From contig MCFE01000005.1 in assembly GCA_002104905.1 (NCBI GenBank), positions 124,001 through 188,000 on the forward strand: DNA of 64,000 nucleotides, read 5' to 3'. The notes beneath the pieces are model-generated. The model saw only the letters and a list, made by a program, of their open reading frames with translations. It was not told the origin of the DNA and ran no database searches. Positions 31,485 through 41,992 of the stretch are shown in pieces; position 1 is the first letter of the stretch; every line of letters begins with the position of its first letter. Origin of the DNA: Basidiobolus meristosporus CBS 931.73. Taxonomy: Eukaryota > Basidiobolomycota > Basidiobolomycetes > Basidiobolales > Basidiobolaceae. The position numbers and the translations under genes are program-made.

Positions 31485-32159
31485 ATGAGCCCCAAGCTTT
31501 CACTTTCTGCAATGTCTACTACTGCTATTACTGAATTTTTTCCTCTGCAGAAAAGTTGGACGGATCTAACTACCAAGTGCAAAAGGTGAAGATGAAGATG
31601 CTGCTAAAAGAATGAAGCCTTTGGGATACTGTCATGGGAGAAGAATGCCCTCCAAAAATGTGGGATAGGAAGCCTTAAAATACCAGAAGAAAGAATAAAG
31701 TGCCTTTAACTGCATTTGCCTTAATGATGAAGACAAATTGCTAATTCAATGCTCAAGAGCAAAAACAGCAAAGAATGCCTGGGTGCCATTCAAAGGCACC
31801 TGCCAGTCATGTCCAGCTGCTAAGAAAAAGCATCTAAGACATAAATTTGCTACTACAGAGATGCAGCCAGGAGAAGTAATGAAATATTTCACAGAATTAC
31901 CCTACTGGTTGATGAGATGCAATCTGTGGGTGTACCAACTGCTGATGATGCTGTGATAGTAACCAACCTGACTAGCCTGACAGACAATTTTCAGGTCCAT
32001 GTATCAGCTCTAGGGTCCAGAGCTGAAGATTTGACCTTATGTTATGCATATGAAGGGCTCCTGGATGAAGAATTAAGAAAATTAAGCACCAATAAGAAGG
32101 AAGAAGAAAATGCTTTAATAAGCAGTAACAGCAATAAAGGAGGTACACAAAACCCTTAA
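31485..32159 (+). pseudogene. copia-3 gag
   Basis: Starts at the ATG 31485-31487 within the primer-binding site (MSPKLSLSAMSTTAITEF). It then continues in three frames with LLIQCSRAKTAKNAW (31738-31800), a DEMQSVGVPTADDAVIV-like part and ELRKLSTNKKEEENAL (to 32159). Indels near 31540, 31615 and 31895 break it. Confidence 0.85.
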
Positions 32160-33961
32160 ATGGCAACAGCAACCTGTCTTACAACTACTGCAAAAGGAAA
32201 GAACACACAATAGACCAGTGCTTCAAAAGAGAGATAATCAGCAAAGGAAGCCTGATATGCAAATGCTGCAACAACAGAAGATAGGCTATTCATATCTGCA
32301 CTAAAAATGACTAAAAACAAGGATTATCACATGTGGTACATTGACTCTGGAGTATCTCAACACTTTATACACCTAACAGAACATTTTATCCAATATCAAA
32401 AAATTACAATTAAGAGGCTTTCATAGGTGACAATAGAACACTTGATGCAGTGGGAGAGGGAACTATCCTAGTAAGCATTAAAAGCAGTGATGGAAGCAAT
32501 GCATTGGCCTTTAAAGTAGTTGTCTATGTACCAGAAATAGCCAAGAACCTACTATCTGCAAGCAAGGCCTCTGCAGAAGGACTCAGTTTCAACTTTAACA
32601 ATTTGGGATGCAGGATCACTGATCAAAATGGTGCCCACATTGCTTCAGGTTTCAGAGATCAGAATCTACACTGGTTGACTTTTATTACATCATATCTGAA
32701 AGCCGACATAAGTAACTTAGGTTAAGAAACACCAATGCTTTGGCACAAGAGTTTTTGACATACCAATTAGAATTATTTGCACAAAATGATTAGAGATCTG
32801 CTAGTTTCTGGAGTTAAAATTGATCTCCCAGCTAATTTGGATCACTGTGAAGCCTGCATATATAGGAAACAAGTCAGACAACTGCTCAGGAGCTCTGGGT
32901 TAGTAAAAACTAAGAAAAAATTAGATCTAACTCACTCAGATAGGTGTGGACCTATGCCATATTTATCCTTAGGCAGGATGAAGTATTTGATCACTTTTAT
33001 TAATGCTTTTACAATATCCACATGGGTCTACTTCATGGAGAGAAAGGAAGAAGCTCTGTCTAAGTACAGAGAGTTAAAAGCTATGGTGGAGGGAGAAGCT
33101 GGTGAAAATTCAAGAAAATATGCTCCAACAATGGTGAAGAATATACCTCAAAATTCCTCATCCACCTCTGCCAAATTCATGGGATAAAGTAAAAGACTAC
33201 TGTACCATACTCCCCACAGCAATATGAAGCAGCAGAACATGCAAACCAATCTACAATTGATACTGCAAGATCCATGATTCATGATCTGTTTATCTTATGA
33301 TATTTGGGTGGAATCAGTTGCCACAGTTGATTACCTTAAAATAGGAGTTTTAACAGAATACTTAGTAATTCTACTCCATTTGAATCATGGTATGGATACA
33401 GACCAAGTGCAGAACATCTAAGAATATTTGGGTGCATAGCATATGCCAAGAAACTGCTTGGAAGTAAGTCAAGACTTGTGCCAAAAAGTGTAGAATGCAT
33501 ATTTTTGGGCTACTGCAATGAGTAAGGCATACAGACTCTGCAATACCAAAGCAAAGAGGCTGATCACGTATGGGGATTTGTTGATTGATGAAAGCTCAAA
33601 ATTCTCACAATAAATGACATCAGATGATGACAAAAATTTGATCTCAAGTCCACCAACAATCAGCATTGAATCAGAGCAAAACAATGAAACCTTTTCTACT
33701 CCAGGAGACTCTACAAACATGGTCCAGCCTGAATCAGTGCCCAGGAATATCCAAGAAGTGAGCATTCTAGTATCAAATGCCCAGAGATCCAACTGGAAAA
33801 GAAATAACCCATATTACCATATCAATGAGGGTACAAACTTAGCCTATGCCTATTCAGTCCATATTGCTGAGCCCCAGACTGCAAAGGAGGCCCTAAGTAG
33901 CCCTCAGACAAAGCTTTGGAGATCTGCAATGACTGAGGAATATCAGGCCCTGATTAGGTAG
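32160..33961 (+). pseudogene. copia-3 nucleocapsid, protease and integrase
   Basis: Decayed zinc-knuckle region (32160-32260), then protease WYIDSGVSQHF near 32340 where the usual DSGAS has become DSGVS. GAG-pre-integrase and integrase follow: HCEACIYRKQ at 32840, EKLDL-type connector, and a core whose usual SDNGGEY region is mutated (APTMVKNIPQN). The integrase C-terminal FLGY segment near 33500 and the VSNAQRSNW connector follow, ending at 33961. Multiple stops. Confidence 0.82.
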
Positions 33962-34170
33962 AAACCAAATTTTCATGCTAGAACTAAGCACATATATATT
34001 AGACATCATTTTATACATGAAGCTATAGAGAGTAACTTAGTTAGCTTAGCTTACCATCTTTCAGATGAAATGATTGCAGATATATTTACTAAATCATTAG
34101 CTAGAGACAAGTTTGAATATCTTAGGTCAAAATTAGGACTAGTCAGTATGAGCATTTAGCTAAGTAGGAG

Positions 34171-34517
34171 TGTTTTAAAAATATGTAATTCCACCTAAAT
34201 ACTCACCTAACCTAGTCACTTAGGTCATTACCTTCAAATTCTAGAGAATACTAACCAAATTCCTTGTTGGGATTTACTTAGAATATTTTCACCAAAATAC
34301 CAGGTACCCAGAACATGAAAATTCTCAAAGCTATCCAAACAGCCTCAAACTTTGCACACATATTCTTGGGACCTTTCTTAATCATTCTCATGTCTCTTAT
34401 GCAAAGACTATGTAGAAGTATAAATACCACTTTTTCATTCAATAAATCATCAAGTGAAAACCACATAATCAACTTGTCCTCCCAATCACTACCAATATAT
34501 CCAAGACTCTTACAACA
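34171..34517 (+). repeat. copia-3 3' LTR (347 bp)
   Basis: Begins TGTTTTAAAAATATG after the polypurine run TAGGAG and ends CTCTTACAACA. Immediately after it comes GAGTTGTGGGCTT, the left segment of cassette 4, matching GCAGAGTTGTGGGCTT at 19193, so the element sits in the cassette's left flank. Confidence 0.85.
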
Positions 34518-34929
34518 GAGTTGTGGGCTTAGAGAAAGCTGGAGTTCAGCTAAAAATATAACAGTATTCTTGTGGCCTTGAGCTGATTTCTTATCATGGG
34601 GTTTGTGAACATGTTCCTGGGATCATTCAGAGCACATTGCAAGCATAGATTTTCCAAGGCCTTTTAGAAGTACAAGAACCACCTTCATAGTCCATATTTA
34701 ATCCAATGGCAGCATATAATCTCTAAGCTTTCCCATACTATAGCATTGTATACATTTTGAAAAACCCATGCAATATTTGACAAACATCTTAATTTATTTT
34801 AAATGCCAAGATAAGCAAAATATGTACTCCTGCGGCTTTAACATGTATACCTATGGGCATAAACATTTACACTCGCCCATTGGTACACTTTCAGGTCTTT
34901 TTGCAAATTTGATGGACATACACGAAGAG

Positions 34930-35850
34930 AACAAATTTAAAATAACATAACGCGACGAAAAAGATATATACACATAGCTTATTTCAGATCGTACACAAAA
35001 CACACTTAAAATTTGCGCCAACAATTGCTACGGCATTATGACATTTAAAAAAATCCAAATATTTTGATTTCGATCGCGCCAAATCCATTACCCGAATGGG
35101 GAGAGATATCTGGACCTGATGGTCACTCATATATCCAGTAATTACCCGGTTAAAGTTATCTACGGTGATACAGATTCATGCATGACCCGATTATATACAA
35201 TCGTGTCACACAATCTGCAAAGATGTTACAAGTATGCACCCTCAACCCATGGCTCCCAACTTTGAAGAATATTATGACAAAATTATTCTCATGACCAAAA
35301 AACGATCTATTATGTACAAAAATCCAAATCTTAAATACAAAGATGTTACGAACGTTCGCCAAGGATATTGCCAATTTGCCAAAAATATTTACAGCAGTAC
35401 CATTACTGACACGGTCAACAACATTCCTAAAGAACAAGTTGTTTCCAGCGTTGATATCATCTTACAGATCTTCCATGAAAAAATGACCCCCTTGAACTTT
35501 CAATTATGAATAAATCCGTTAAAAATTTGTATGAGTACTAGGACGCACCTTCTCAGGTTCTTATGGCCAAACGGTTGATCGCCAACGGTGCTCATAAATA
35601 TTACTATTAAAATGGATTTTAGACAGGTACGTATGCAACTTCATACCCTCTTACTTCTCAGCATTTACAGCTCCAAAGAAAGCCCCACACCAATATCCGA
35701 GATTTTGACACAGGCTAATATCGCAGCAAATCAACAGTTACGCGTAACATCAGCTATCCGCAACGTAATACTGGCCAAGAAATCGCAGATAAAAACGGCA
35801 ACTTGCAATCGAATCTTGGTTTACGGGTCACAGTATTCCAGTCCAACCAA
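34930..35850 (+). pseudogene. Family-B DNA polymerase C-terminal fossil, copy 4
   Basis: This is the clearest copy. Motif C YGDTDSCM is at 35161-35184. A 91-codon frame at 35234-35509 keeps MTKKRSIMYK (the KKRY position, with Ser for Tyr), YKDVTNVRQGYCQFAK and IPKEQVVSSVDIILQ together in one frame. A second frame near 35506-35560 carries NKSVKNLYEY, and further on APSQVLMAKRL, which match the conserved end of viral-type B polymerases. In-frame stops follow each block. Function lost; only the order of motifs supports the assignment. The N-terminal half (exonuclease, motif A) is not found in the preceding flank. Confidence 0.82.
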
Positions 35851-35939
35851 TTTGGCAAACATATCAAATCATCTTTTTTCAACCCAAGTTGGTAATATTT
35901 ACATGTTCTATATGAATATGGGAATACCAGATAGATAGA

Positions 35940-36400
35940 TCCTGATGTTTATTTCTATAGAAATCTACTATAGAGGCGTTTCCCAACAGCAAGGCAGATA
36001 AGGTCACCAACCATAGCACACTCGGCACCGGAAACATAGTTGGTTGGTGGTACTAGTATTTTCCGAGGGAGATGGTGGGTGATCTATCAATGTTTGGCTG
36101 GGGGGAGGGAGTGAGCCAATATATCTATTTAGAGAAGCTACAAGATTCATGTTTGTCTCCACTGGGGTTGTTGTGGGTCCACAGCCAGTACTCTTTCCTA
36201 TTATTGATGGCTTCACCATACACTTCATACTTGTCATTTGAGAATCCCTAATTAGGTTCGGGGGCCCAGCATACCAATTTTGCCAGCTATTTGAGAATCT
36301 CTTATTGCCCATACTGGGAATGTCTTTGGGGGCTGGTATATTTTACATTACGTGGTTGTAGAGGGCCAGTCATGGGTTCTGCGTATGGGCACATTTAACA
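35940..36400 (-). pseudogene. Small membrane-protein-like relic, copy 4
   Basis: A 102-codon frame (36004-36312) reads MGNKRFSNSWQNWYAGPP, then a basic central part and the Pro/Ser-rich stretch (SLPPPSQTLIDHPPSPSENTS), ending at VCYGW just before the hydrophobic segment, which lies in another frame (VLWLVTLSALLLG). It joins parts that are in separate frames in copies 1-3, so the ancestral protein probably ran across all of them. Family unknown. Confidence 0.42.
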
Positions 36401-36528
36401 TAAAATAAGATCAATTAGATTTTACACTACGAAGACTCCAACACGATTGGTATGCGACGTATATATAGACAAAGCGTACAGAGACACATTGAGCGCACAG
36501 GCTTCCAAGGATATTTGCTATCACTACT

Positions 36529-39192
36529 CTAATGGCTGATAAGATCGTAGGCGATTGCCAACTCGGCACCAGAAACATATTCAGTTGTTTGAAGTGTGCT
36601 CATGGGTCTAGTGTTCCCTAAGGAAGAGGAAGATTGAAGGCCAGATTCAATAGTAGGCCTATAAGTGTTTGGATAGGTGGATGTGAAAGTGCATCCATCG
36701 AGTACTGATGAGAAATTGGTGGTTGCCTCTGCTGTGCTGCTTGTCGTGGGTCCACGGTCAAATGGGTTGGTTATGGCCGTTGCGACACATTGAATAATGT
36801 AATCGTTCCACTCATTGAAATTGGAGCCCATCCCATGAGCTCTGGAGGTGGTATCGTCGAATTTCCCCCCGATTCCAGTTGTGTTGGGGACGAACAATGC
36901 AGGATTGAGCGTACTGGTGCCTAGAATGCCACTATTTTTGGCTTGTTCAAAGGCTCCGGGTATGGCATACGGGTCCAAAGTAGCTATGATATCCAAGTTG
37001 GGCGAGGTACGTTCTTCAATAACCTTAAAAGCACCTTCTACGTAAGGAGGTATACCTGAAAACCCCATGGTAAGGCTTGTAGGATAAAGGGGTGTTCTTA
37101 CTAAGTCATCATTTTTTAGGATGAGACCTAGCAAGTATTGATTTTGCTGGATTCTAGCACGCGACTGATCCCTATAGATGTCATCGGGCTTGGCTGATTG
37201 CGAATCAATGGTCGATGACTCAACACCAGTTTCTTGCTTGGGAGTGACATTACTTTCCACTATTAGGTCAGACAGAATGGTGTAATATCTTCCAGCATAC
37301 CCACATCGCTCTCGGATTTGCTTGAGCGTTTCTAGGTTCTTGAACAAGCTAGCTCGTGACAAATTGGCAATCCGTTGATCGGACGACTTTGCTTGTAAAA
37401 GAAGTATCGTGCTCGCAGTGAAGATTGGGAACAGCAGAAATAAAGCTATCTCTGATGCTCCAGGGCAGCTCACACATGAGGTCACAATACTGGTCAGATT
37501 GTTTGCTGCATCCGTGCAGATCTGGGACGAGGAGGACTGGGAGGTAGATGAGGATTCAGGTCTCAGTACGAAGGGGCGGTGTAGTAAAATCAATGCACAG
37601 TGATACCAGGCATGGGCGTAGATAAGTGTGGGGCTTTTAGGTGGATTCCCTGTGCCATAGTTTGCAGGAACGTAGGCAAGATCAGCTGGCAATGAGTTTA
37701 ACCACACATTAAGCTGAGAATCTAGATCTATTAAACTCGTGCGGAATTTCTGGTAGTTTCTGGTTTTTGGGGTTCTAACTATATACATGGTGCTCAAAAT
37801 ACGGCCAATCAGTTTGTGAAGCTTTATCACCTCATGGAATGGCCTTAAGGATAGCCCGGTGCGCGGAGAGACATCGACTGTTGCCAATAGGTCGTCGTTC
37901 GTTAAGGATGGCAGCGGTGTATCAAACTGCTGGTCATCAATAGACACAGGCCTCCCTACGCATACACTAGAGAACCGATCTATCAGGTAGCACACCCACC
38001 AGGTCCGCTTTCTTGTTTCCTTCTCTGCTGTTGTTAGCTTGATGTTCCATATATCGGGGTCGCGATGCAGGCCGAGGTCTTCAGCCATTCTAATGGCCAT
38101 GCCACTGTACATCCACGATTTCATCCCACCTTGAGAAATGTGGTAATAGATGGACATCAGTGCCAAACCTTGCGCGTTCTCTATTGAGCTGGCATTGTAT
38201 GCTTGATCCAACAAAGTCCGTGCCTTCTTAAAGAAACCTTCCGCATCCAGATTCTCCTTGTTCAATATGCTCTCGGATGATATTAGGGCGGCAGAAAGTG
38301 AAAACATCGCATTCACGAGAAAATACGGCATTTCTTGTTCATTTTGATTTAGGCGCTCCATGAACTCCTCTTTGTGAAGCAGCGGGAAAACAGGGTTGAT
38401 TTTCAAAAAGTACACATCCACAAGGTAAGCAAAAAGATTCGGAGACGGTAGCGCAGTAGGGTCTGGATTGATATCGACGCGGTTGATAGTTGCTGTGACT
38501 CGCGGTCTTATTTTGAAAAGGTCGTTTTGGTACTTTTGTGAGTCTTGGAGTAAGTATAGGCCAGAGCTTTTCCCGCAGTGTCTTACTCGTCCCTCATCAT
38601 CCAATAACAGCTGATCTCTATTGTTCCAAATTTTTTCCACTTCCAGGTCAGTAGTAAGGGTAATGTGTTGACTCGTTGTGGCATGCATTTCGGGCTGGGT
38701 AGTCAGTAGGCTGTCTGATGTGGGGAAGTTCTGAGGGGGCGTACTATCATCGGATTTATCAATTGTGATGGTGGGAGTGTTGGTTACACAAGTGCCACTG
38801 GCAGATGGAGTATCCGGAGCGTGTGAGCCTGGAAATTTTGCGTATCTGAATTCTAGTGGCTTGGCTTTGGGTGGAGTTTTGATAGCAGAATCTCTGTTTT
38901 CTTCGAGTTTCCGTACTTCATGCATAACAGCATCAGCCATTTGTGGATCATTCTGGATGAGCTCACTAAGAATGTGCTCCATTTTGTGCAGTCTACTCTC
39001 AATCGCTTCTATATAACCTTTCGGAGGTCCTCGTTTCTTCTTTATGTCGTTATAAGTACACTTTATGCCACAATACAGACAATTTGAACATTCAGGATGT
39101 TCACCATCGCATCGTATCTTCTTCCTACGACAACCATCGCATGCTCTAATGACCCGTTGTCTTTTGTGATTATCTTCAGTACTCATACTCAT
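36529..39192 (-). CDS. Zn(II)2Cys6 fungal transcription factor, copy 4 (full length)
   Basis: An 887-residue intact frame from the ATG at 39190-39192 (an alternative ATG ends at 39207). Zinc cluster CDGCRRKKIRC...CSNC...C, linker GPPKGYIEAIESRLHKMEHIL predicted to form a dimerising coiled coil, fungal-specific transcription factor domain at about residues 256-500 with LGLHRDPD and TWWVCYLIDR, and a C-terminal region of about 250 residues rich in Ser/Thr/Pro/Asn. That region includes the segment around RIQQNQYLLGLILKNDDLV that copies 1-3 have lost. The layout matches regulators of carbon or secondary metabolism, but the target is unknown. It is the best candidate for the ancestral, functional gene. 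It converges on the polymerase fossil. Confidence 0.92.
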   Translation of the reverse strand: MSMSTEDNHKRQRVIRACDGCRRKKIRCDGEHPECSNCLYCGIKCTYNDIKKKRGPPKGYIEAIESRLHKMEHILSELIQNDPQMADAVMHEVRKLEENRDSAIKTPPKAKPLEFRYAKFPGSHAPDTPSASGTCVTNTPTITIDKSDDSTPPQNFPTSDSLLTTQPEMHATTSQHITLTTDLEVEKIWNNRDQLLLDDEGRVRHCGKSSGLYLLQDSQKYQNDLFKIRPRVTATINRVDINPDPTALPSPNLFAYLVDVYFLKINPVFPLLHKEEFMERLNQNEQEMPYFLVNAMFSLSAALISSESILNKENLDAEGFFKKARTLLDQAYNASSIENAQGLALMSIYYHISQGGMKSWMYSGMAIRMAEDLGLHRDPDIWNIKLTTAEKETRKRTWWVCYLIDRFSSVCVGRPVSIDDQQFDTPLPSLTNDDLLATVDVSPRTGLSLRPFHEVIKLHKLIGRILSTMYIVRTPKTRNYQKFRTSLIDLDSQLNVWLNSLPADLAYVPANYGTGNPPKSPTLIYAHAWYHCALILLHRPFVLRPESSSTSQSSSSQICTDAANNLTSIVTSCVSCPGASEIALFLLFPIFTASTILLLQAKSSDQRIANLSRASLFKNLETLKQIRERCGYAGRYYTILSDLIVESNVTPKQETGVESSTIDSQSAKPDDIYRDQSRARIQQNQYLLGLILKNDDLVRTPLYPTSLTMGFSGIPPYVEGAFKVIEERTSPNLDIIATLDPYAIPGAFEQAKNSGILGTSTLNPALFVPNTTGIGGKFDDTTSRAHGMGSNFNEWNDYIIQCVATAITNPFDRGPTTSSTAEATTNFSSVLDGCTFTSTYPNTYRPTIESGLQSSSSLGNTRPMSTLQTTEYVSGAELAIAYDLISH

Positions 39193-39319
39193 ATCTCCGG
39201 CATTCATATGGGCCTTAGCGGAATATAACACCTTCCTTGGAATAATGAATAGTTGCAGAGCTATATTCGAAGAAAAATTTCCCAAGTGGTGTGTACTAAC
39301 GAGTGAGCTTACGTGTGAG

Positions 39320-39326
39320 CTTTATA
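39320..39326 (-). promoter_or_regulatory. Candidate TATA box of regulator copy 4
   Basis: TATAAAG on the minus strand. A short local duplication (GTGAGCTTACGTGTGAGC) sits next to it only in this copy, moving the box about 14 bp further from the ATG. Confidence 0.5.
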
Positions 39327-40465
39327 CGATTTATATCGGACAGACTGAACCATTAGACCTTAGAGGTATGATGGTAGCACCTACTTGGGCAAATCTACAG
39401 TGATTAAGACGTTGTTGTATCAAAATTGGTTTGCCATCAAACCATTCCTAGCTTGCACAAGAACAGCCAAGTCATGAAGATCGTGTGCCCGATTTATCCC
39501 GATTAACCTATTTTATAACCCTGATGAATTTGGAAGGAGACCAATTCTGTGTTGTCTGGCACCTAACATCCGCAGGGTGGTCAAAGTACCCCGTTCTAGT
39601 GTGATCATCTTCGGTGGTCTCTTGAAGGCAAGATGTACTAAAGAATGGCATTTCATACCTGAATAAATCGGTTAAATAATCCTAAAGCCAGACTGTAAAA
39701 TCATTGATGTTTCACTTTCGCTTTTGTCTTGCCATGGTAGACATGGTACTTTGAGAATACCACTGGAAGAGAAGCGCGGCTTCAAGCTCAAAAAACTAAC
39801 GGAATTGGCCAGCGTATATCCCGCATTTTTTTGCCATTAGCCTCCCAATTCCCGACATCAATTTCAATAGCCAATAGCTTTCATTCTCCCGCTGATATCG
39901 GCTGCCCCTCCGCTTCTGAGTTTTTCCTGGGAATATTGACTAACTGTTTCAAAGATCTGTTATAGCCTAGCTTGATTAACTGATCCAATAAGCCTTAATT
40001 TCCTTTTGAGATGATGGCACAAATGCTTTTGGAAGTGCGGCACACCAAATCAAATAGGAACACAGAAGTGGTATAAAGAGATGACAAGTTACAAAGGGTG
40101 AGCGGTGCTGCCTATCCTTTCTATTCAGTCATCAGAAGAGCCTCACGCGCACTCAAAAGAAGCCAGCAGAAACTTTGTCTGCCCAAAACGATCTGTGTGC
40201 TCTGAAAAAGGTTATTCGTTGGGCATTAAGTAACTGTACTTACTGAAAGATGCTGATGCCGATCAAGCAGATATCCACCCAAGAATCCCGCTTTTGTTTT
40301 GATTGTTGGATGTCCCACAAATACATCGGACTTGATGCATATTCCTTGTATTATTGCGCAGTTTGTGATCTACTCCATGCCAATGGAGCTTATTAATATA
40401 CTTCTTGACTTTCTCAGATTCCAGTGCTGCTGGTATATTCTTCCGTTGATGTAAATATGCATCCT

Positions 40466-41340
40466 GTACTTATGTATATCAGTTTTAGTTGCTTTGCATA
40501 ACCCCAATGCTCACCATACATTTTATGCCTGGGCATAGCCCATTGCTGGAACACACAGCTAGAAGGAGCTGCAATGTGTATTCAGTGGCTCTTACTTCCA
40601 GATTTGATGAGTCACAGTGCACTTTGTAGTCTAAGGAAGTCCAAGCTGAGTCAAAGTAATCCTAGTTACATGTGTGTAACATCTGGGGGCCTATTAACAA
40701 ATCTTGCAATACTCATACTCTGATTATCTAATAAAGTAAAATATTATAAGTATATCCCAACAAATACTTGCACAAGGCAATTGATGATGCATAGACTGTG
40801 ATTAGGGTGACTATGTAAGTGAAATATAAAGGTGTAATCATACACTTTCATCTCTGGTGCATTCTGATATTAATACTGGGGTAAAGTCTAACATATAACT
40901 TGGGCAGGATATACCAAGGCCAAATGGCTGTGATCTTCTTTAAATATGTCATCCATGACCAATGAAATACTTGTAAGGTCAAATAGAACACTTGATTTTT
41001 AAATAATTATTTATTCAGTCTTAGAGCAGTGCTTGCACCTCTTGACAATAATTCACAATAAACATGCACAATATGTAGTATTCATTTTGTTATCACCTTG
41101 GCAACTCACAAACATGAGATTCTGCCAAGCTTATTGCTAAGTTTTGAATCACTTATCAAAGACACACTTTGTATAATGTTAGACTTGTTTCATTTGATAG
41201 TGCCACATGATGACAGCTAATTTATACTGCTGGAATGATCTGGCACCCTACAGCACTCTCCAGCACTATAGTTTCTACTCTAATGCCAGTTGTAGGAGAC
41301 TATTACTGGTAGTTTTGCTCAAATGCTTTTTTGTGTCATG
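40466..41340. other. Unassigned repeat DNA, includes a palindrome-family piece
   Basis: No gene. About 40870-41005 resembles 210-340 (the unassigned repeat). 41176-41290 starts GTTAGACTTG and contains GATAGTGCCACAT, the tip of the palindromic element at 26254, but only one arm is recognisable. Confidence 0.4.
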
Positions 41341-41392
41341 ATCACATGACAACCATGAACACCCATGCCAAATTTCAGCTTCCTAGCTCAAT

Positions 41393-41720
41393 TTCTAAGA
41401 GATTCCTTCTGGAACCTTCTACTACCTTCCAGAAAGTTCCTGACCCTTCCAAACCACTGTTACACAATGGAACATTCCATGGAAGCTTCCCATTGTATTT
41501 TTCATAGTCCAGTACCATATATGGAAATACCAGGATACATGACTTAGTCACATGATCAGGTGACCTAATCCACTTCCCCATCCTGTCTCAGTGCTGTGTC
41601 ATCTATGTCATTTTCCCCAGCACCATTGCTGTGCCTCACCCCACAACCCCATTAGTATTAGCTAATATCTCTCGGCATCAGTATAACCAAAAAGTATATA
41701 TAGTCCTATCCCCCTTATGT
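41393..41720 (+). promoter_or_regulatory. Promoter-like block: heat-shock-element arrays and TATA box
   Basis: Two perfect three-unit heat-shock elements lie 7 bp apart: TTCTGGAACCTTC (41407-41419) and TTCCAGAAAGTTC (41427-41439). They are followed by GAACATTC (41470-41477) and GAAGCTTC (41482-41489). A TATA box (TATATA at 41696-41701) lies about 210 bp downstream, and AATAAAC follows at 41752. The layout resembles an LTR promoter (U3 with enhancers, TATA, polyadenylation signal), but I could not find both LTR ends or a coding region that it would drive. Confidence 0.5.
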
Positions 41721-41992
41721 ATTCCTCAGTCTGATAAATACAGGTCTTGAATAAACAGCCTTGCCTTGAATCCTGCCTTGCCTTGATGGTCCACACCTAA
41801 GTCCTTTCCTGCCATGCCTAGCTTTTCCTCCTGCCTTGTGTCTATTCATAACATTTTGTTGCTCAGAATAATACTTTTCTTGCTTATTCACTGTGGATAA
41901 TACACCAGACACATTTTGCACAGTAGATGTCTTGGTGCATGAATATACTCTGCATCAACAAGTATCTTGACTATTTTAGCTAGTGTGCTAAT

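Larger units (their letters stand above)
31340..34517 (+). mobile_element. Internally deleted copia element (copia-3)
   Basis: Partial 5' LTR (31340-31480), primer-binding site GGTTATGAGCCC at 31481, gag, protease, integrase, the last part of RNase H (ADIFTKSLARDKFEYL near 34080-34130), polypurine tract GTAGGAG and a complete 3' LTR (34171-34517). The whole reverse transcriptase and most of RNase H are missing: near 33955 the integrase-RT connector (EEYQALI) runs directly into FHARTKHI. It is therefore non-autonomous and also riddled with frameshifts. The 3' end joins cassette 4. Confidence 0.9.
34518..40465. repeat. Cassette 4 of the array (most complete)
   Basis: It has the same order as the other cassettes but is the most diverged and least deleted: it retains the full regulator C-terminus and the 360-bp upstream block. 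It is separated from cassette 3 by about 10 kb of retrotransposons. Confidence 0.92.

Noticed and set aside
36848-37045. Plus-strand open frame opposite regulator copy 4
   Set aside because: It is antisense to a well-supported coding region. Similar frames recur opposite each regulator copy at the same phase, as expected for shadows.
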